35,973 nt of DNA, taken from NCBI GenBank assembly GCA_902784855.1, contig CACZWQ010000006.1, forward strand, positions 10,234 through 46,206, read 5' to 3'. A program made the position numbers and the translations under genes. A model generated the notes under the pieces. That model had not been told where the DNA came from. It made no database searches and saw only the letters and a list, made by a program, of their open reading frames with translations. This document shows, in pieces, positions 24,187 to 31,653 of this stretch. The stretch comes from an uncultured Ruminococcus sp. Lineage in GTDB: Bacteria > Bacillota > Clostridia > Oscillospirales > Acutalibacteraceae. The stretch's first letter is position 1. The number at the start of each line of letters is the position of its first letter.

Positions 24187-25737
24187 ATGAAGAAAAAGAA
24201 ACCGAGACTGATTTTGAAGATCGTCCACTATCTGATCATCATAACCGCGTTTTTGGTCGTCGTGTTTTTGGTGCTCAGTCTGGGCTTCCGCAGCGCGGCG
24301 ATCCATGAAGCGGTGCGCAAGGACGCCGAGGTGCTGTTTGTCCAGACGCGTCAGGCGTTTGCCGCGATGGACAACACAAAGGACGAGATCAACGGAAAAA
24401 ATACCTTCTCCTATATTTTTACCCTCCTGAAAACGGATTCGGATACCGACCTGTACGCCGTAGATCCCGGCACGGGGAAGATCGTCGGCTCTACGTCGGC
24501 GGAGATGATCGGCAAGCGCCCCGCAGAGATCGGCTTGCCGATGCCCGACGTTTCGAAGGGCACCGCCGCCGAGCACGGAACCGTCAACGGCAGGTATTCC
24601 TACTGCGTGTTTTCCATGGCGGGAGATCATATTATCGTCTATGTGGTGCCGCGCACGGTCGTCTACCGCGACTTGGTCGGCAACATGCTCGTTACCTGTG
24701 CGACGCTGCTCATTGTCGTCATCTGTCTGGCGGTCTCGGTGTCGTGGTACATGAACCGCTATGTGGTGCGCAATATCAGGCGGATCAACGAAAGCCTGAC
24801 CGAGATCAGCAAGGGCAACCTCGACAAGCACATCGAGGTCGAGAACACGGAGGAATTCTCCGAGCTGAGCGCCCACATCAACGAGATGATCGACTCGCTG
24901 CTCGGCACGACCGACGTGCTCTCCTACATCATCAACCGCACCGGCTCGCGTGTCGGCGTCTATGTCTACAACAGTCACATGAGCACCGTCCGCTTCACCG
25001 ATTATATCCCGGAGCTGTTCAGCCTTGACGCGGAGAACGTGGCGTCGATCTTCTCCGATTACCGCGCGTTCCAGTCCTATATCGTGAAGCTCAGGAAGAA
25101 CCCGCTCGCGGGTGAGACGAACATTTACCAGCTTCCGGGCGACGAGGAGCGGTATATCCGCATCGACGAGGCGATGCATCAGGGCGATGTGCTGGGCGTC
25201 GTTGTCGACATGACCGAGGAGATCGAGAAGCGCAGGCAGATCGAGACCGAGAGCGATCTGGATCTGTTGACGGGACTGCTGAACCGACGCGGGCTCAAGC
25301 GCCGCCTGACCGGGCTGTTCAAGGATCCGGAGGCGCTCGGCTTCGGCGCGATCTTCCTGATCGACGCGGATAACCTCAAGTTTATCAACGACCACTACGG
25401 TCACGACCACGGCGACCGCTACCTGATGGCGCTGGCGAATCTCCTGCGCGGCTACGGCAGCAAGAAAAACGTCGCCGCGCGTCTGGGAGGCGACGAGTAT
25501 GTACTGTTCCTCTACGGTTATGACGACGAGAAGACGCTGGAAAAGGATATCCGAAGCTTACAAAAGCTGCAGGATTTCGTCTTTGTCGATCTCGACGCGG
25601 ATACGCATGTCCTTTTGCAGTTCTCTCTCGGCTATGCCCTGAGCGCCGGCAGCAGCGACCACTCCTCGCTGCTCAAGATCGCGGATGAAATGATGTACGA
25701 AAATAAGCGCCAGCGCAAGCACCTGCGGGGAAGCTGA
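24187..25737 (+). CDS. Sensor-HAMP-GGDEF diguanylate cyclase
   Basis: 516 residues. The ATG at 24187 is seven bases after GAGGGG (24174-24179); the frame opening at 24145 overlaps the upstream gene and is not preferred. Layout: TM helix (about 8-32), extracellular sensor of about 130 residues (single Cache-like in size), TM helix (about 166-186), HAMP (about 187-238, with ISKGNLDKHIEV), a PAS-like region (about 245-345), and a GGDEF domain. The latter has DLLTGLLNRRG, LIDADNLKFINDHYGHDHGD and the signature GGDEY at 434-438. The I-site position reads SKKN instead of RxxD. Cyclase activity is likely, but the final Tyr is a variant. It is 22 bases downstream of the HD-GYP gene, giving an adjacent make/break pair. 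Confidence 0.9.
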   Translation: MKKKKPRLILKIVHYLIIITAFLVVVFLVLSLGFRSAAIHEAVRKDAEVLFVQTRQAFAAMDNTKDEINGKNTFSYIFTLLKTDSDTDLYAVDPGTGKIVGSTSAEMIGKRPAEIGLPMPDVSKGTAAEHGTVNGRYSYCVFSMAGDHIIVYVVPRTVVYRDLVGNMLVTCATLLIVVICLAVSVSWYMNRYVVRNIRRINESLTEISKGNLDKHIEVENTEEFSELSAHINEMIDSLLGTTDVLSYIINRTGSRVGVYVYNSHMSTVRFTDYIPELFSLDAENVASIFSDYRAFQSYIVKLRKNPLAGETNIYQLPGDEERYIRIDEAMHQGDVLGVVVDMTEEIEKRRQIETESDLDLLTGLLNRRGLKRRLTGLFKDPEALGFGAIFLIDADNLKFINDHYGHDHGDRYLMALANLLRGYGSKKNVAARLGGDEYVLFLYGYDDEKTLEKDIRSLQKLQDFVFVDLDADTHVLLQFSLGYALSAGSSDHSSLLKIADEMMYENKRQRKHLRGS

Positions 25738-25760
25738 TCCGCAGATACTTGGAGAAAAAC

Positions 25761-25789
25761 TTGCATTCAACCGGATGGTGTGATATAAT
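25761..25789 (+). promoter_or_regulatory. Promoter of the SHOCT gene pair
   Basis: TTGCAT at 25761-25766, a 17-base spacer, consensus TATAAT at 25784-25789 with an extended TGTGA context. Confidence 0.72.
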
Positions 25790-25821
25790 TTTGTTATGAA
25801 ATACGGCAAGGAGGATCTACT

Positions 25822-26145
25822 ATGCCAAATCTTAAAAAATCGTGGAAGAATACCGGCCTCGGCGTCACGCATGCGCTGAAGGGCTTGGGAAAAACCATTA
25901 TCAACAGCGGCAAAACAGGCGTCGACAAGGCTGTCGAATGGGCGGAACGCGAGGACGCGCCCGACGGACAGCCCGCACCCGCTCAGACTGCTGCTGCGCC
26001 GCAGCCTGCCGTGTCCGAGCAGCCTGCGTCTGCGGAGGAGTACTCCGTTGCCGATGAGATACGCAAGCTCGCTTCGCTCAAGGAGCAGGGCGTGCTGACC
26101 GAAGAGGAATTCACCGCCAAAAAGAAACAATTACTGGGGCTGTAA
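25822..26145 (+). CDS. Small SHOCT-domain protein
   Basis: 107 residues; a strong AAGGAGG precedes the ATG at 25822. The N-terminal part is basic and amphipathic (KKSWKNTGLGVTHALKGLG, then TIINSGKTGVDKAVEW), followed by a Pro/Ala/Gln linker. The last 30 residues form a SHOCT motif: EIRKLASLKEQGVLTEEEF, then KKKQLLGL. SHOCT is a short C-terminal oligomerisation or interaction motif found on many unrelated bacterial proteins. No enzymatic function is suggested. It is first of a two-gene unit with another SHOCT protein. Confidence 0.85.
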   Translation: MPNLKKSWKNTGLGVTHALKGLGKTIINSGKTGVDKAVEWAEREDAPDGQPAPAQTAAAPQPAVSEQPASAEEYSVADEIRKLASLKEQGVLTEEEFTAKKKQLLGL

Positions 26146-26158
26146 AGGAGAGAACGCC

Positions 26159-26635
26159 ATGTCAAAGCAAGAAAAACAAACCATTTTTACTCAAGACGTC
26201 GAGACGACCTATGCCGCGCTGAAAACAGCCGTTGAAAAGCTGCGCTACACGGTAACGTCAGTCGACGATGCCGCGCACACCCTCAACCTCAGCTCCCGTG
26301 TCAGCGGCTTTTCCTGGGGCGAGAATATTACCGCGATCGTAACGCCCGCCGAGGGCGGCGGAAGCGCGCTCAATCTGTTCTCCGAGCCGAAGCTCAAGAC
26401 CAATGTGGTCGACATGGGCAGGGGCAAGCGCATTCTGGAGCAGATCGCCAATGCGGTTGACGCCGAGCTCAACGGCGGCGCCGCGCCCCAACAACCTGCC
26501 GCGCCCCAACAGCCTGCCGCGACCGGCGCTGACTCTGTCGCCGACGAGCTCCGCAAGTTTGCGGCTCTGCGCGATGAGGGCATTCTGACCGACGAAGAAT
26601 TTGCGGCGAAGAAAAAGCAGATCTTGGGCATTTAA
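26159..26635 (+). CDS. SHOCT-domain protein with small alpha/beta N-terminal domain
   Basis: 158 residues, 13 bases after the preceding gene, with AAAGGAGAG upstream. Residues 1-100 form an alpha/beta domain (QDVETTYAALKTAVEKL, then ILEQIANAVDAEL) that resembles small lipid-binding/DUF-type folds but is not assigned. A duplicated Ala/Pro/Gln linker (AAPQQPAAPQQPAA) follows. The C-terminus is a SHOCT motif closely like that of its neighbour: ELRKFAALRDEGILTDEEF and KKKQILGI. The two proteins probably meet through these ends (inference). Confidence 0.85.
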   Translation: MSKQEKQTIFTQDVETTYAALKTAVEKLRYTVTSVDDAAHTLNLSSRVSGFSWGENITAIVTPAEGGGSALNLFSEPKLKTNVVDMGRGKRILEQIANAVDAELNGGAAPQQPAAPQQPAATGADSVADELRKFAALRDEGILTDEEFAAKKKQILGI

Positions 26636-26655
26636 TGCCGACAGGATAGGTTCAG

Positions 26656-26690
26656 GAGCGGTTCTGCGGCGGATCGCTCTTGCTTCTTTG
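26656..26690 (+). terminator. Terminator after the SHOCT pair
   Basis: GAGCGGTTC (26656-26664) pairs with GGATCGCTC (26671-26679), nine pairs with two G-T wobbles and a six-base loop, followed by the T-rich tail TTGCTTCTTTG. Confidence 0.6.
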
Positions 26691-26740
26691 CAAAGAGACC
26701 GAGGCACACCCGTCGGCGCAGAGTTTTTGCTCTAAAGAGA

Positions 26741-26769
26741 TTGATTTTTTCGACAAAACGGTTTATAAT
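26741..26769 (+). promoter_or_regulatory. Promoter of the first zinc-ribbon unit
   Basis: TTGATT at 26741-26746, a 17-base spacer and consensus TATAAT at 26764-26769. It drives the genes at 26816 and 27498. Confidence 0.68.
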
Positions 26770-26815
26770 AAAAGCGATACTGTAAGCGAGCTGTTACATG
26801 AAAGGAAGATCCTTT

Positions 26816-27472
26816 GTGAATTGCCCCAAATGCAATACCGCTGTTTCTCCGGAACAGGATGTTTGCCCCAAATGCGGAAGGACGCTGAAGAAAAATGTTG
26901 TGCTCGACAGCGATCTAGTCTATTTTGAGGAGGATCTCAAGCAGAACCGGCGCCGCATCGGAAAACCGGTCATCCTGATCATCGCCGCTGTGCTGATTTG
27001 CGTTGCCGCAGTCGTCGCCGTTTTTGTCATGCGCAGGCATGCCCCGGCGTCCGCGCCTGCTGCGACCGAGGATACGGCGACTTTTGCCGTGACCTCTGAG
27101 CCGTCTTCCGCCGCGTCAACGGTTCCGGAAACATCGGTCGGCGCATCCGCCGGTGAAGAGGGGCTGATCGCATATGCCGAGAGAACGGGCATGACGCAGA
27201 CCTTGAAGGATGCGGCGGACGACAAAATGAACCTTGCCGTCACTGCCGAAAGCAACGTCCTCATGGCTGTCTATACCGTGTTTGAGGATTCACAGGCTCC
27301 CGATCAGGCGGAATACTTCGAAAAGCTGAAAACCGATTTCGACCTGCTCAGCTCGCAGATGGATAAGCCTGTCTATGAGATGAAAAACGTCAGCGGCGTC
27401 AAAAATGCCGTGCTGGATATCCGCATTATTGACCGCAACAACGTAGTTTTTTACGATAATCTTGTCGATTAA
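26816..27472 (+). CDS. Zinc-ribbon, single-TM protein with kinase-type ectodomain
   Basis: The start is GTG 26816: the frame opens with ATG at 26798, but AAGGAAG (26802-26808) lies just upstream of the GTG, and the resulting MNCPKC opening matches the three related proteins downstream. The 218-residue product has a zinc ribbon of two CPKC pairs at residues 3-24, a cytoplasmic stretch, a TM helix (about 52-73), a Ser/Thr/Ala linker and an ectodomain of about 100 residues. The end of the ectodomain (VSGVKNAVLDIRIIDRNNVV) matches the pattern at the C-termini of the proteins at 28516 and 29844; it resembles DUF4854. Function is unknown; a membrane sensor or adaptor is likely. Confidence 0.82.
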   Translation: MNCPKCNTAVSPEQDVCPKCGRTLKKNVVLDSDLVYFEEDLKQNRRRIGKPVILIIAAVLICVAAVVAVFVMRRHAPASAPAATEDTATFAVTSEPSSAASTVPETSVGASAGEEGLIAYAERTGMTQTLKDAADDKMNLAVTAESNVLMAVYTVFEDSQAPDQAEYFEKLKTDFDLLSSQMDKPVYEMKNVSGVKNAVLDIRIIDRNNVVFYDNLVD

Positions 27473-27497
27473 ACCCGGCAACGAACGGAGGTACCAA

Positions 27498-28373
27498 ATG
27501 AATTGTCCACAATGCAAGCACCTGATTAAACCGGGTCAGAAGTTCTGCCCCGCCTGCGGTGCAAAAATCATGATGCCAAACCTTGATACGGAGAAAACCG
27601 TCGCCGCAGATGATATCGAGTATTATCATCCGGATGAGAATACGTCGGCGCCGAACGCATGGCACATGACCGACCGGGAGGATCCTGAGAAAAACGCATG
27701 GCAGGGAGCCAAGTCGAACGATCCGCAGCAGGATGCATGGCATCAGGCTGCGCAGTACAGTGCGAATTCCGATCAAAATACGTGGAACCAGCCTGCGCAG
27801 GAATACGACTCCTATCAGTCGGCGTATCAGCAGCAGGACTACGGTACGGCAACGGCTGTGAAGAAAAAAAGCTCGAGCCGCGTGGCTGTTTTGATCATTC
27901 TCATTGCCGTGATCGTGGCAGGCGGCATCGTTGCGGGCTTTTTTGCCTTCAAGGGATGCAGCACCCTTCCCGACTACAAGGCGGCAATCAACGACATGAT
28001 GGAGATGATGAGCGACGGCAAGTATGAGGAAGCCATCGAAAAGTATTCCATCGACGGCGCGCAGACGCTGACCGAAGCGGATCGGCAACGTCTGGCGATG
28101 TTACAGGGGATCACCTTTACCGCCGATATCGAGGATGATCAAGCCGTGTTTTATAAGCGCGGCGAGGACGGCTTCGATTCCAAGCTTTCCGCCATCACCG
28201 AAGACGAGGAAAAGCAAAGCACGATCACGGATATCGTGGTAGTGCCCGTCACGGTTTCCGCCAAGGGTACCATCTGGACAGGGGAAGTCGATCAAACCAG
28301 GACGAGCACCTTCACCATGGGCTTGGTAAACGGTCAGTGGAAGTTGTCGGGCAGAAGCTTTATTCCGGAATGA
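27498..28373 (+). CDS. Zinc-ribbon, single-TM protein with TVAAD motif and NTF2-like ectodomain
   Basis: 291 residues; CGGAGG lies upstream of ATG 27498, 25 bases after the preceding gene and without a terminator between, so the two are probably co-transcribed. The zinc ribbon (CPQC, then CPAC) covers residues 3-24. A conserved acidic-Lys-Thr motif follows (LDTEKTVAADD, Thr34), then a Trp/Gln/Asn-rich linker, a TM helix (about 129-150) and an ectodomain of about 140 residues that resembles DUF4878/NTF2-like folds (AINDMMEMMSDGKYEEAIEK at its start, NGQWKLSGRSFIPE at its end). This ectodomain differs from that of the first zinc-ribbon protein but is like the one encoded at 31654. Confidence 0.82.
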   Translation: MNCPQCKHLIKPGQKFCPACGAKIMMPNLDTEKTVAADDIEYYHPDENTSAPNAWHMTDREDPEKNAWQGAKSNDPQQDAWHQAAQYSANSDQNTWNQPAQEYDSYQSAYQQQDYGTATAVKKKSSSRVAVLIILIAVIVAGGIVAGFFAFKGCSTLPDYKAAINDMMEMMSDGKYEEAIEKYSIDGAQTLTEADRQRLAMLQGITFTADIEDDQAVFYKRGEDGFDSKLSAITEDEEKQSTITDIVVVPVTVSAKGTIWTGEVDQTRTSTFTMGLVNGQWKLSGRSFIPE

Positions 28374-28388
28374 TCATAAGTAATTGAG

Positions 28389-28413
28389 GGACAGCCCGCG
28401 CGGGCTGTCCTTT
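28389..28413 (+). terminator. Palindromic terminator
   Basis: GGACAGCCCGC and GCGGGCTGTCC form a perfect 22-base palindrome (28389-28410) followed by TTT, 16 bases after the stop. Confidence 0.72.
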
Positions 28414-28456
28414 CTGCATCTCGGAGAAGGACTGCAAGGCAATAATGAAAATGTTA

Positions 28457-28485
28457 TTGTCAAATGCAGAAAAATGCGCTATAAT
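28457..28485 (+). promoter_or_regulatory. Promoter of the repeat-bearing zinc-ribbon gene
   Basis: TTGTCA at 28457-28462, a 17-base spacer and TATAAT at 28480-28485. The TGCGCTATAAT context recurs exactly at 29776-29786. Confidence 0.72.
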
Positions 28486-28515
28486 GATTCTATTATCCAT
28501 AAAGGAGAGATCGAT

Positions 28516-29697
28516 ATGAATTGTCCGAATTGTTTTAGTCCTCTGCGACCGAATCAGAAGTTCTGCGACGTCTGCGGAACCAAAATCGAAGCGCCGCAGA
28601 TGGAAGTAGATAAAACCGTTGCTGCGGACAAAGTTCCGACTCCCCGTGAGCCGCAGCCGGCGCCGTGGGAGCAGCAGACCGCACAGCCCGAGCCGCAGCC
28701 GGCGCCGTGGGAGCAGCAGACCGCACAGCCCGAGCCGCAGCCGGCGCCGTGGGAGCAGCAGACCGCGCAGCCCGAGCCGCAGCCTGCACCGTGGGAGCAG
28801 CAAACCGCACAGCCCGGCATGCAGGAGCCTGCATGGCAGCCTCCTCAACAAGACGCATGGCAGCCGCCGCAGCCTGCGCAGGATCCATGGCAGCAGCCGA
28901 AGCCCGACGCAGCGCCCGATAACTATTCTCAACAGTATCAGCAGTATCGGCAGCCCTCCGGCATGCCCGGTACCCGCCAAGGAGACGGCAGTCTGCCGCC
29001 GCAGAAGAACAGCAATCTGCCCATCATCATCGTCGCGATCGTGCTGGCGGTGCTGATCGTCGTCGGCGGTGTCGTCGCGGCGATCCTGATCTTCGGCAAC
29101 AAGGGAAACGATCATAAAAACGACAGCTCCGTCGCCGCCTCGGTGGTGCAGAGCAGCGAGGAGGAATCCTCCAATAAGTGGGATCTGAGCCTGCCCGACA
29201 GTTCAACGAGCGGTCAGGAGTCCAGCCACATCATTCAGTTCAGCCGTACAGAGTCGAGCCGCATAGAATCCAGCCGCACAGAGCCCGGTAGCTCAAGCTC
29301 GGGTACAGTTTCGGGTGACAGCCATACGATCGTCGATAAAAACGGCTTGGTGATCGCGGAGGATGATCTGATCCAGTCGGATGATATCGCGGCGCAGCAG
29401 CAGCTCGACAATTACATCAAGGCGAGCGGCACGGAGACCACCATCACCAGCAACAGCATGACGGGTGAGATCTTTGCCAAGGGCAACGCGATCGTCTATG
29501 AATTCACCTACACCGTCGCCCTGACCGATGAGCAGGAGGAACTGCTGGCAGAGCGTGTCGCGGAGATGGAGGACTACAGCGCCGGTCTGGTGACACAGAT
29601 ACGCGAGGAGTCGGGCGTTGACAACGCCATCATCGTCTATGCCTATGTCAGCGTTGACGGCAGGCTGCTTGCCAGCCTCGCGGTGGACGCGGAATAA
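28516..29697 (+). CDS. Zinc-ribbon, single-TM protein sharing the kinase ectodomain
   Basis: 393 residues from ATG 28516 with AAAGGAGAG upstream; the frame opening at 28384 has no support. Domains: zinc ribbon (CPNC, then CDVC, residues 3-24), the Thr motif VDKTVAADK (Thr34, same residue number as in its neighbour), four tandem 14-residue repeats rich in Pro/Gln/Trp (about 45-100), a TM helix (about 172-195), a Ser-rich linker, and a C-terminal ectodomain (about 275-393). The ectodomain begins NGLVIAEDDLIQSDDIA and ends with NAIIVYAYVSVDGRLLASLA. This matches the ectodomain of the Ser/Thr kinase at 29844 in order and spacing. It is likely a partner, substrate or decoy of that kinase (inference). 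Confidence 0.84.
   Translation: MNCPNCFSPLRPNQKFCDVCGTKIEAPQMEVDKTVAADKVPTPREPQPAPWEQQTAQPEPQPAPWEQQTAQPEPQPAPWEQQTAQPEPQPAPWEQQTAQPGMQEPAWQPPQQDAWQPPQPAQDPWQQPKPDAAPDNYSQQYQQYRQPSGMPGTRQGDGSLPPQKNSNLPIIIVAIVLAVLIVVGGVVAAILIFGNKGNDHKNDSSVAASVVQSSEEESSNKWDLSLPDSSTSGQESSHIIQFSRTESSRIESSRTEPGSSSSGTVSGDSHTIVDKNGLVIAEDDLIQSDDIAAQQQLDNYIKASGTETTITSNSMTGEIFAKGNAIVYEFTYTVALTDEQEELLAERVAEMEDYSAGLVTQIREESGVDNAIIVYAYVSVDGRLLASLAVDAE
28648..28815 (+). repeat. Four in-frame 42-base tandem repeats
   Basis: Units start at 28648, 28690, 28732 and 28774 and each codes EPQPAPWEQQTAQP. The first two are identical, the third differs by one base and the fourth by a few, all silent. This points to recent expansion with the protein sequence kept. 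Confidence 0.92.
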
Positions 29698-29713
29698 CGG
29701 ATAATGCAGCAAG

Positions 29714-29745
29714 AGCGGCGCCGTTTCGGCGCCGCTGTCTTTGTA
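29714..29745 (+). terminator. GC-rich terminator after the zinc-ribbon gene
   Basis: AGCGGCGCC (29714-29722) and GGCGCCGCT (29728-29736) form a perfect nine-pair stem with a GTTTC loop, followed by a T-containing tail and TTTTTT a little further on. Confidence 0.7.
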
Positions 29746-29757
29746 ATCATTTTTTAG

Positions 29758-29786
29758 TTGTATTTCATGTCTGTTTGCGCTATAAT
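29758..29786 (+). promoter_or_regulatory. Promoter of the Ser/Thr kinase unit
   Basis: TTGTAT at 29758-29763, a 17-base spacer and TATAAT at 29781-29786. Confidence 0.7.
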
Positions 29787-29843
29787 AATGATGGAGAGTT
29801 GTTGATTGTGCAACAACATCGAATTTGAGTTAGGGTGAATAAT

Positions 29844-31637
29844 ATGCAAGAGTATTGTTATCAATGTATGCGACAGCTGCGCGGCGCATCGGTATGCCCG
29901 CACTGCGGCTTTGACAACGCCGCGGCGCAAAACATAGAGGTGCTGTATCATCTGCGGCGCGGCACGATGCTGGCAAACCGTTATCTGGTCGGCAGGGTGA
30001 TCGGCGAGGGCGGCTTCGGCATTACATATATCGGCATGGACACCACGCTGTCCAAGCGCGTCGCCATCAAGGAGTTTTACCCCTCGGGCGCGGCGAACCG
30101 CACCAATAAGGAATCCGACGATGTCATTGTCACCACCGGCAGAGAGGGCTTTTTTAACAAGGGCGTCGAGCGCTTCCTGCTCGAGGCAAAGAGCGTTGCC
30201 AAGTTTTCGGAGGAAGAGGGTATTGTCGACGTGCTGGACTACTTCCAGGCGAACGGCACTGCCTATATCGTGATGGAGTATCTCGACGGCGAGACGCTCA
30301 AGGACCGCGTCAACCGCCGTGGCTGCTTCAAGCTCGAGGAGCTGGTGGGCTTGATGATGCCCGTCATGCGCTCGCTGAGCGTCATTCACGCGGAGGGTAT
30401 CATCCACCGCGATATCAGCCCCGATAATCTGATGCTGACCAAGCGCGGCAAGCTGAAACTGATGGATTTCGGCTCGGCGCGTTATTATACCAACGAGGAG
30501 CGCAAAATGTCGGTCATCCTCAAGCAGGGCTTCGCCCCCGAGGAGCAGTACCGCCAGAACGGCAAGCAGGGACCCTATACCGACGTGTATGCGCTCTGCG
30601 CCACGATGTACGCCTGCATCACGGGCAAGGTTCCCGTCAGCAGCCTCGACCGTCTGGGTGAGGATACCCTGCTGCCGCCCTCACAGCTTGGCGCGGTGGT
30701 ACTGCCCTATCAGGAGCACGCGCTGATGCACGGCATGGCGCTGCTGGCAAAGAACCGCACGCCCGACATGGGCACCCTGATACGCGAGCTCACCACCAAG
30801 ACATCGCTGGATTACGACCGCACTGTCGCGGCTGACGAGGCGGGCGCCGACAAATCCGGCGCGGGAAAAGGACAGGAGCGGCAAGCATGGCGAACGGTCC
30901 CGCAAAATCAAAACGGCGCTGCTCCCGAGAAGGAGCAGCAAGCGGACAAACAGCGCGTCGTCAAGCAGGAGCAGAAGTCCGCAGCCGAGACGGACAAGAA
31001 GTCCAAAATGACGCTGATCATCGCCGCAGTCGCTGCGGTCGTGATCATCGGCGGCGGTATCATCGCGGGGATTGCCCTGTTCGGCGGCAGCAAACAGCCG
31101 ACGCCCGCCGCGCCGCAGAGCACAGCACTCAGCAGCCAAGCGTCGTCCTCGTCGTCCGCCGGCTCCTCCTCCAAGGCGGAATCCTCAAAAACGACGTCCT
31201 CCAAAGCATCGTCCTCCAAGGCGTCGTCTTCCAAAGCAACGTCCTCCAAGACCTCGTCAGACGCGCACAAGCTTTACAGCGAAAACGGTACCCTGCTGTT
31301 AGAGGATGACGCGATCGACACGGAGGACCTCAGCGCTGAGCTGAAGCTCCGCAATTACGTGGGTGACGGATTACACGACTCTGTCAAAAACTCGTTCAAA
31401 ACCAATGGATATGTTTGCGGTAATACCTATGTGGATGAACTCATTTATCAAACCGAACTTTCCGACGAAGAGATTGCCGAAGCAGCTTCATATGAGGATT
31501 CATGGAAGAATGACGAAACACTAAAGAGCGCGAGACATACGATGCGCGTAAGTACCGGCATTGCCAACGCCCAGTATGTTTACGCAGAATACACAAGGGA
31601 CGGCAACCTGATTTTTGCCGTATTGATCAACGAATGA
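29844..31637 (+). CDS. Zinc-ribbon Ser/Thr protein kinase with TM and ectodomain
   Basis: 597 residues. AGGGTGA (29832-29838) serves ATG 29844; a GTG at 29835 lies within that site. An N-terminal zinc ribbon (CYQC, then CPHC, residues about 4-23) precedes a Hanks-type kinase domain: P-loop GEGGFG (54-59), VAIKEF with K76, catalytic loop HRDISPDN with D190, DFGSA with D208, and APEEQY. All catalytic residues are present. After the kinase domain comes YDRTVAADE (Thr327), the same motif as in two zinc-ribbon neighbours. A TM helix (about 389-413), a Ser/Lys-rich spacer of six SSK units and an ectodomain of about 118 residues end the protein. The ectodomain matches that of the 28516 product. PASTA repeats, usual in PrkC/PknB, are absent, so the signal sensed is probably different. 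Confidence 0.93.
   Translation: MQEYCYQCMRQLRGASVCPHCGFDNAAAQNIEVLYHLRRGTMLANRYLVGRVIGEGGFGITYIGMDTTLSKRVAIKEFYPSGAANRTNKESDDVIVTTGREGFFNKGVERFLLEAKSVAKFSEEEGIVDVLDYFQANGTAYIVMEYLDGETLKDRVNRRGCFKLEELVGLMMPVMRSLSVIHAEGIIHRDISPDNLMLTKRGKLKLMDFGSARYYTNEERKMSVILKQGFAPEEQYRQNGKQGPYTDVYALCATMYACITGKVPVSSLDRLGEDTLLPPSQLGAVVLPYQEHALMHGMALLAKNRTPDMGTLIRELTTKTSLDYDRTVAADEAGADKSGAGKGQERQAWRTVPQNQNGAAPEKEQQADKQRVVKQEQKSAAETDKKSKMTLIIAAVAAVVIIGGGIIAGIALFGGSKQPTPAAPQSTALSSQASSSSSAGSSSKAESSKTTSSKASSSKASSSKATSSKTSSDAHKLYSENGTLLLEDDAIDTEDLSAELKLRNYVGDGLHDSVKNSFKTNGYVCGNTYVDELIYQTELSDEEIAEAASYEDSWKNDETLKSARHTMRVSTGIANAQYVYAEYTRDGNLIFAVLINE
31167..31256 (+). repeat. Six 15-base repeats coding the kinase stalk
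   Basis: Six in-frame units from 31167, each coding S-S-K-(A/T)-x, form an extended Ser/Lys stalk between the TM helix and the ectodomain. Confidence 0.85.
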
Positions 31638-31653
31638 TCGCGGGAGGCTTTTG

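Noticed and set aside
28648..28815. CRISPR-like periodic repeats
   Set aside because: Units are contiguous with no spacers, in frame, and code a Pro/Gln-rich linker.
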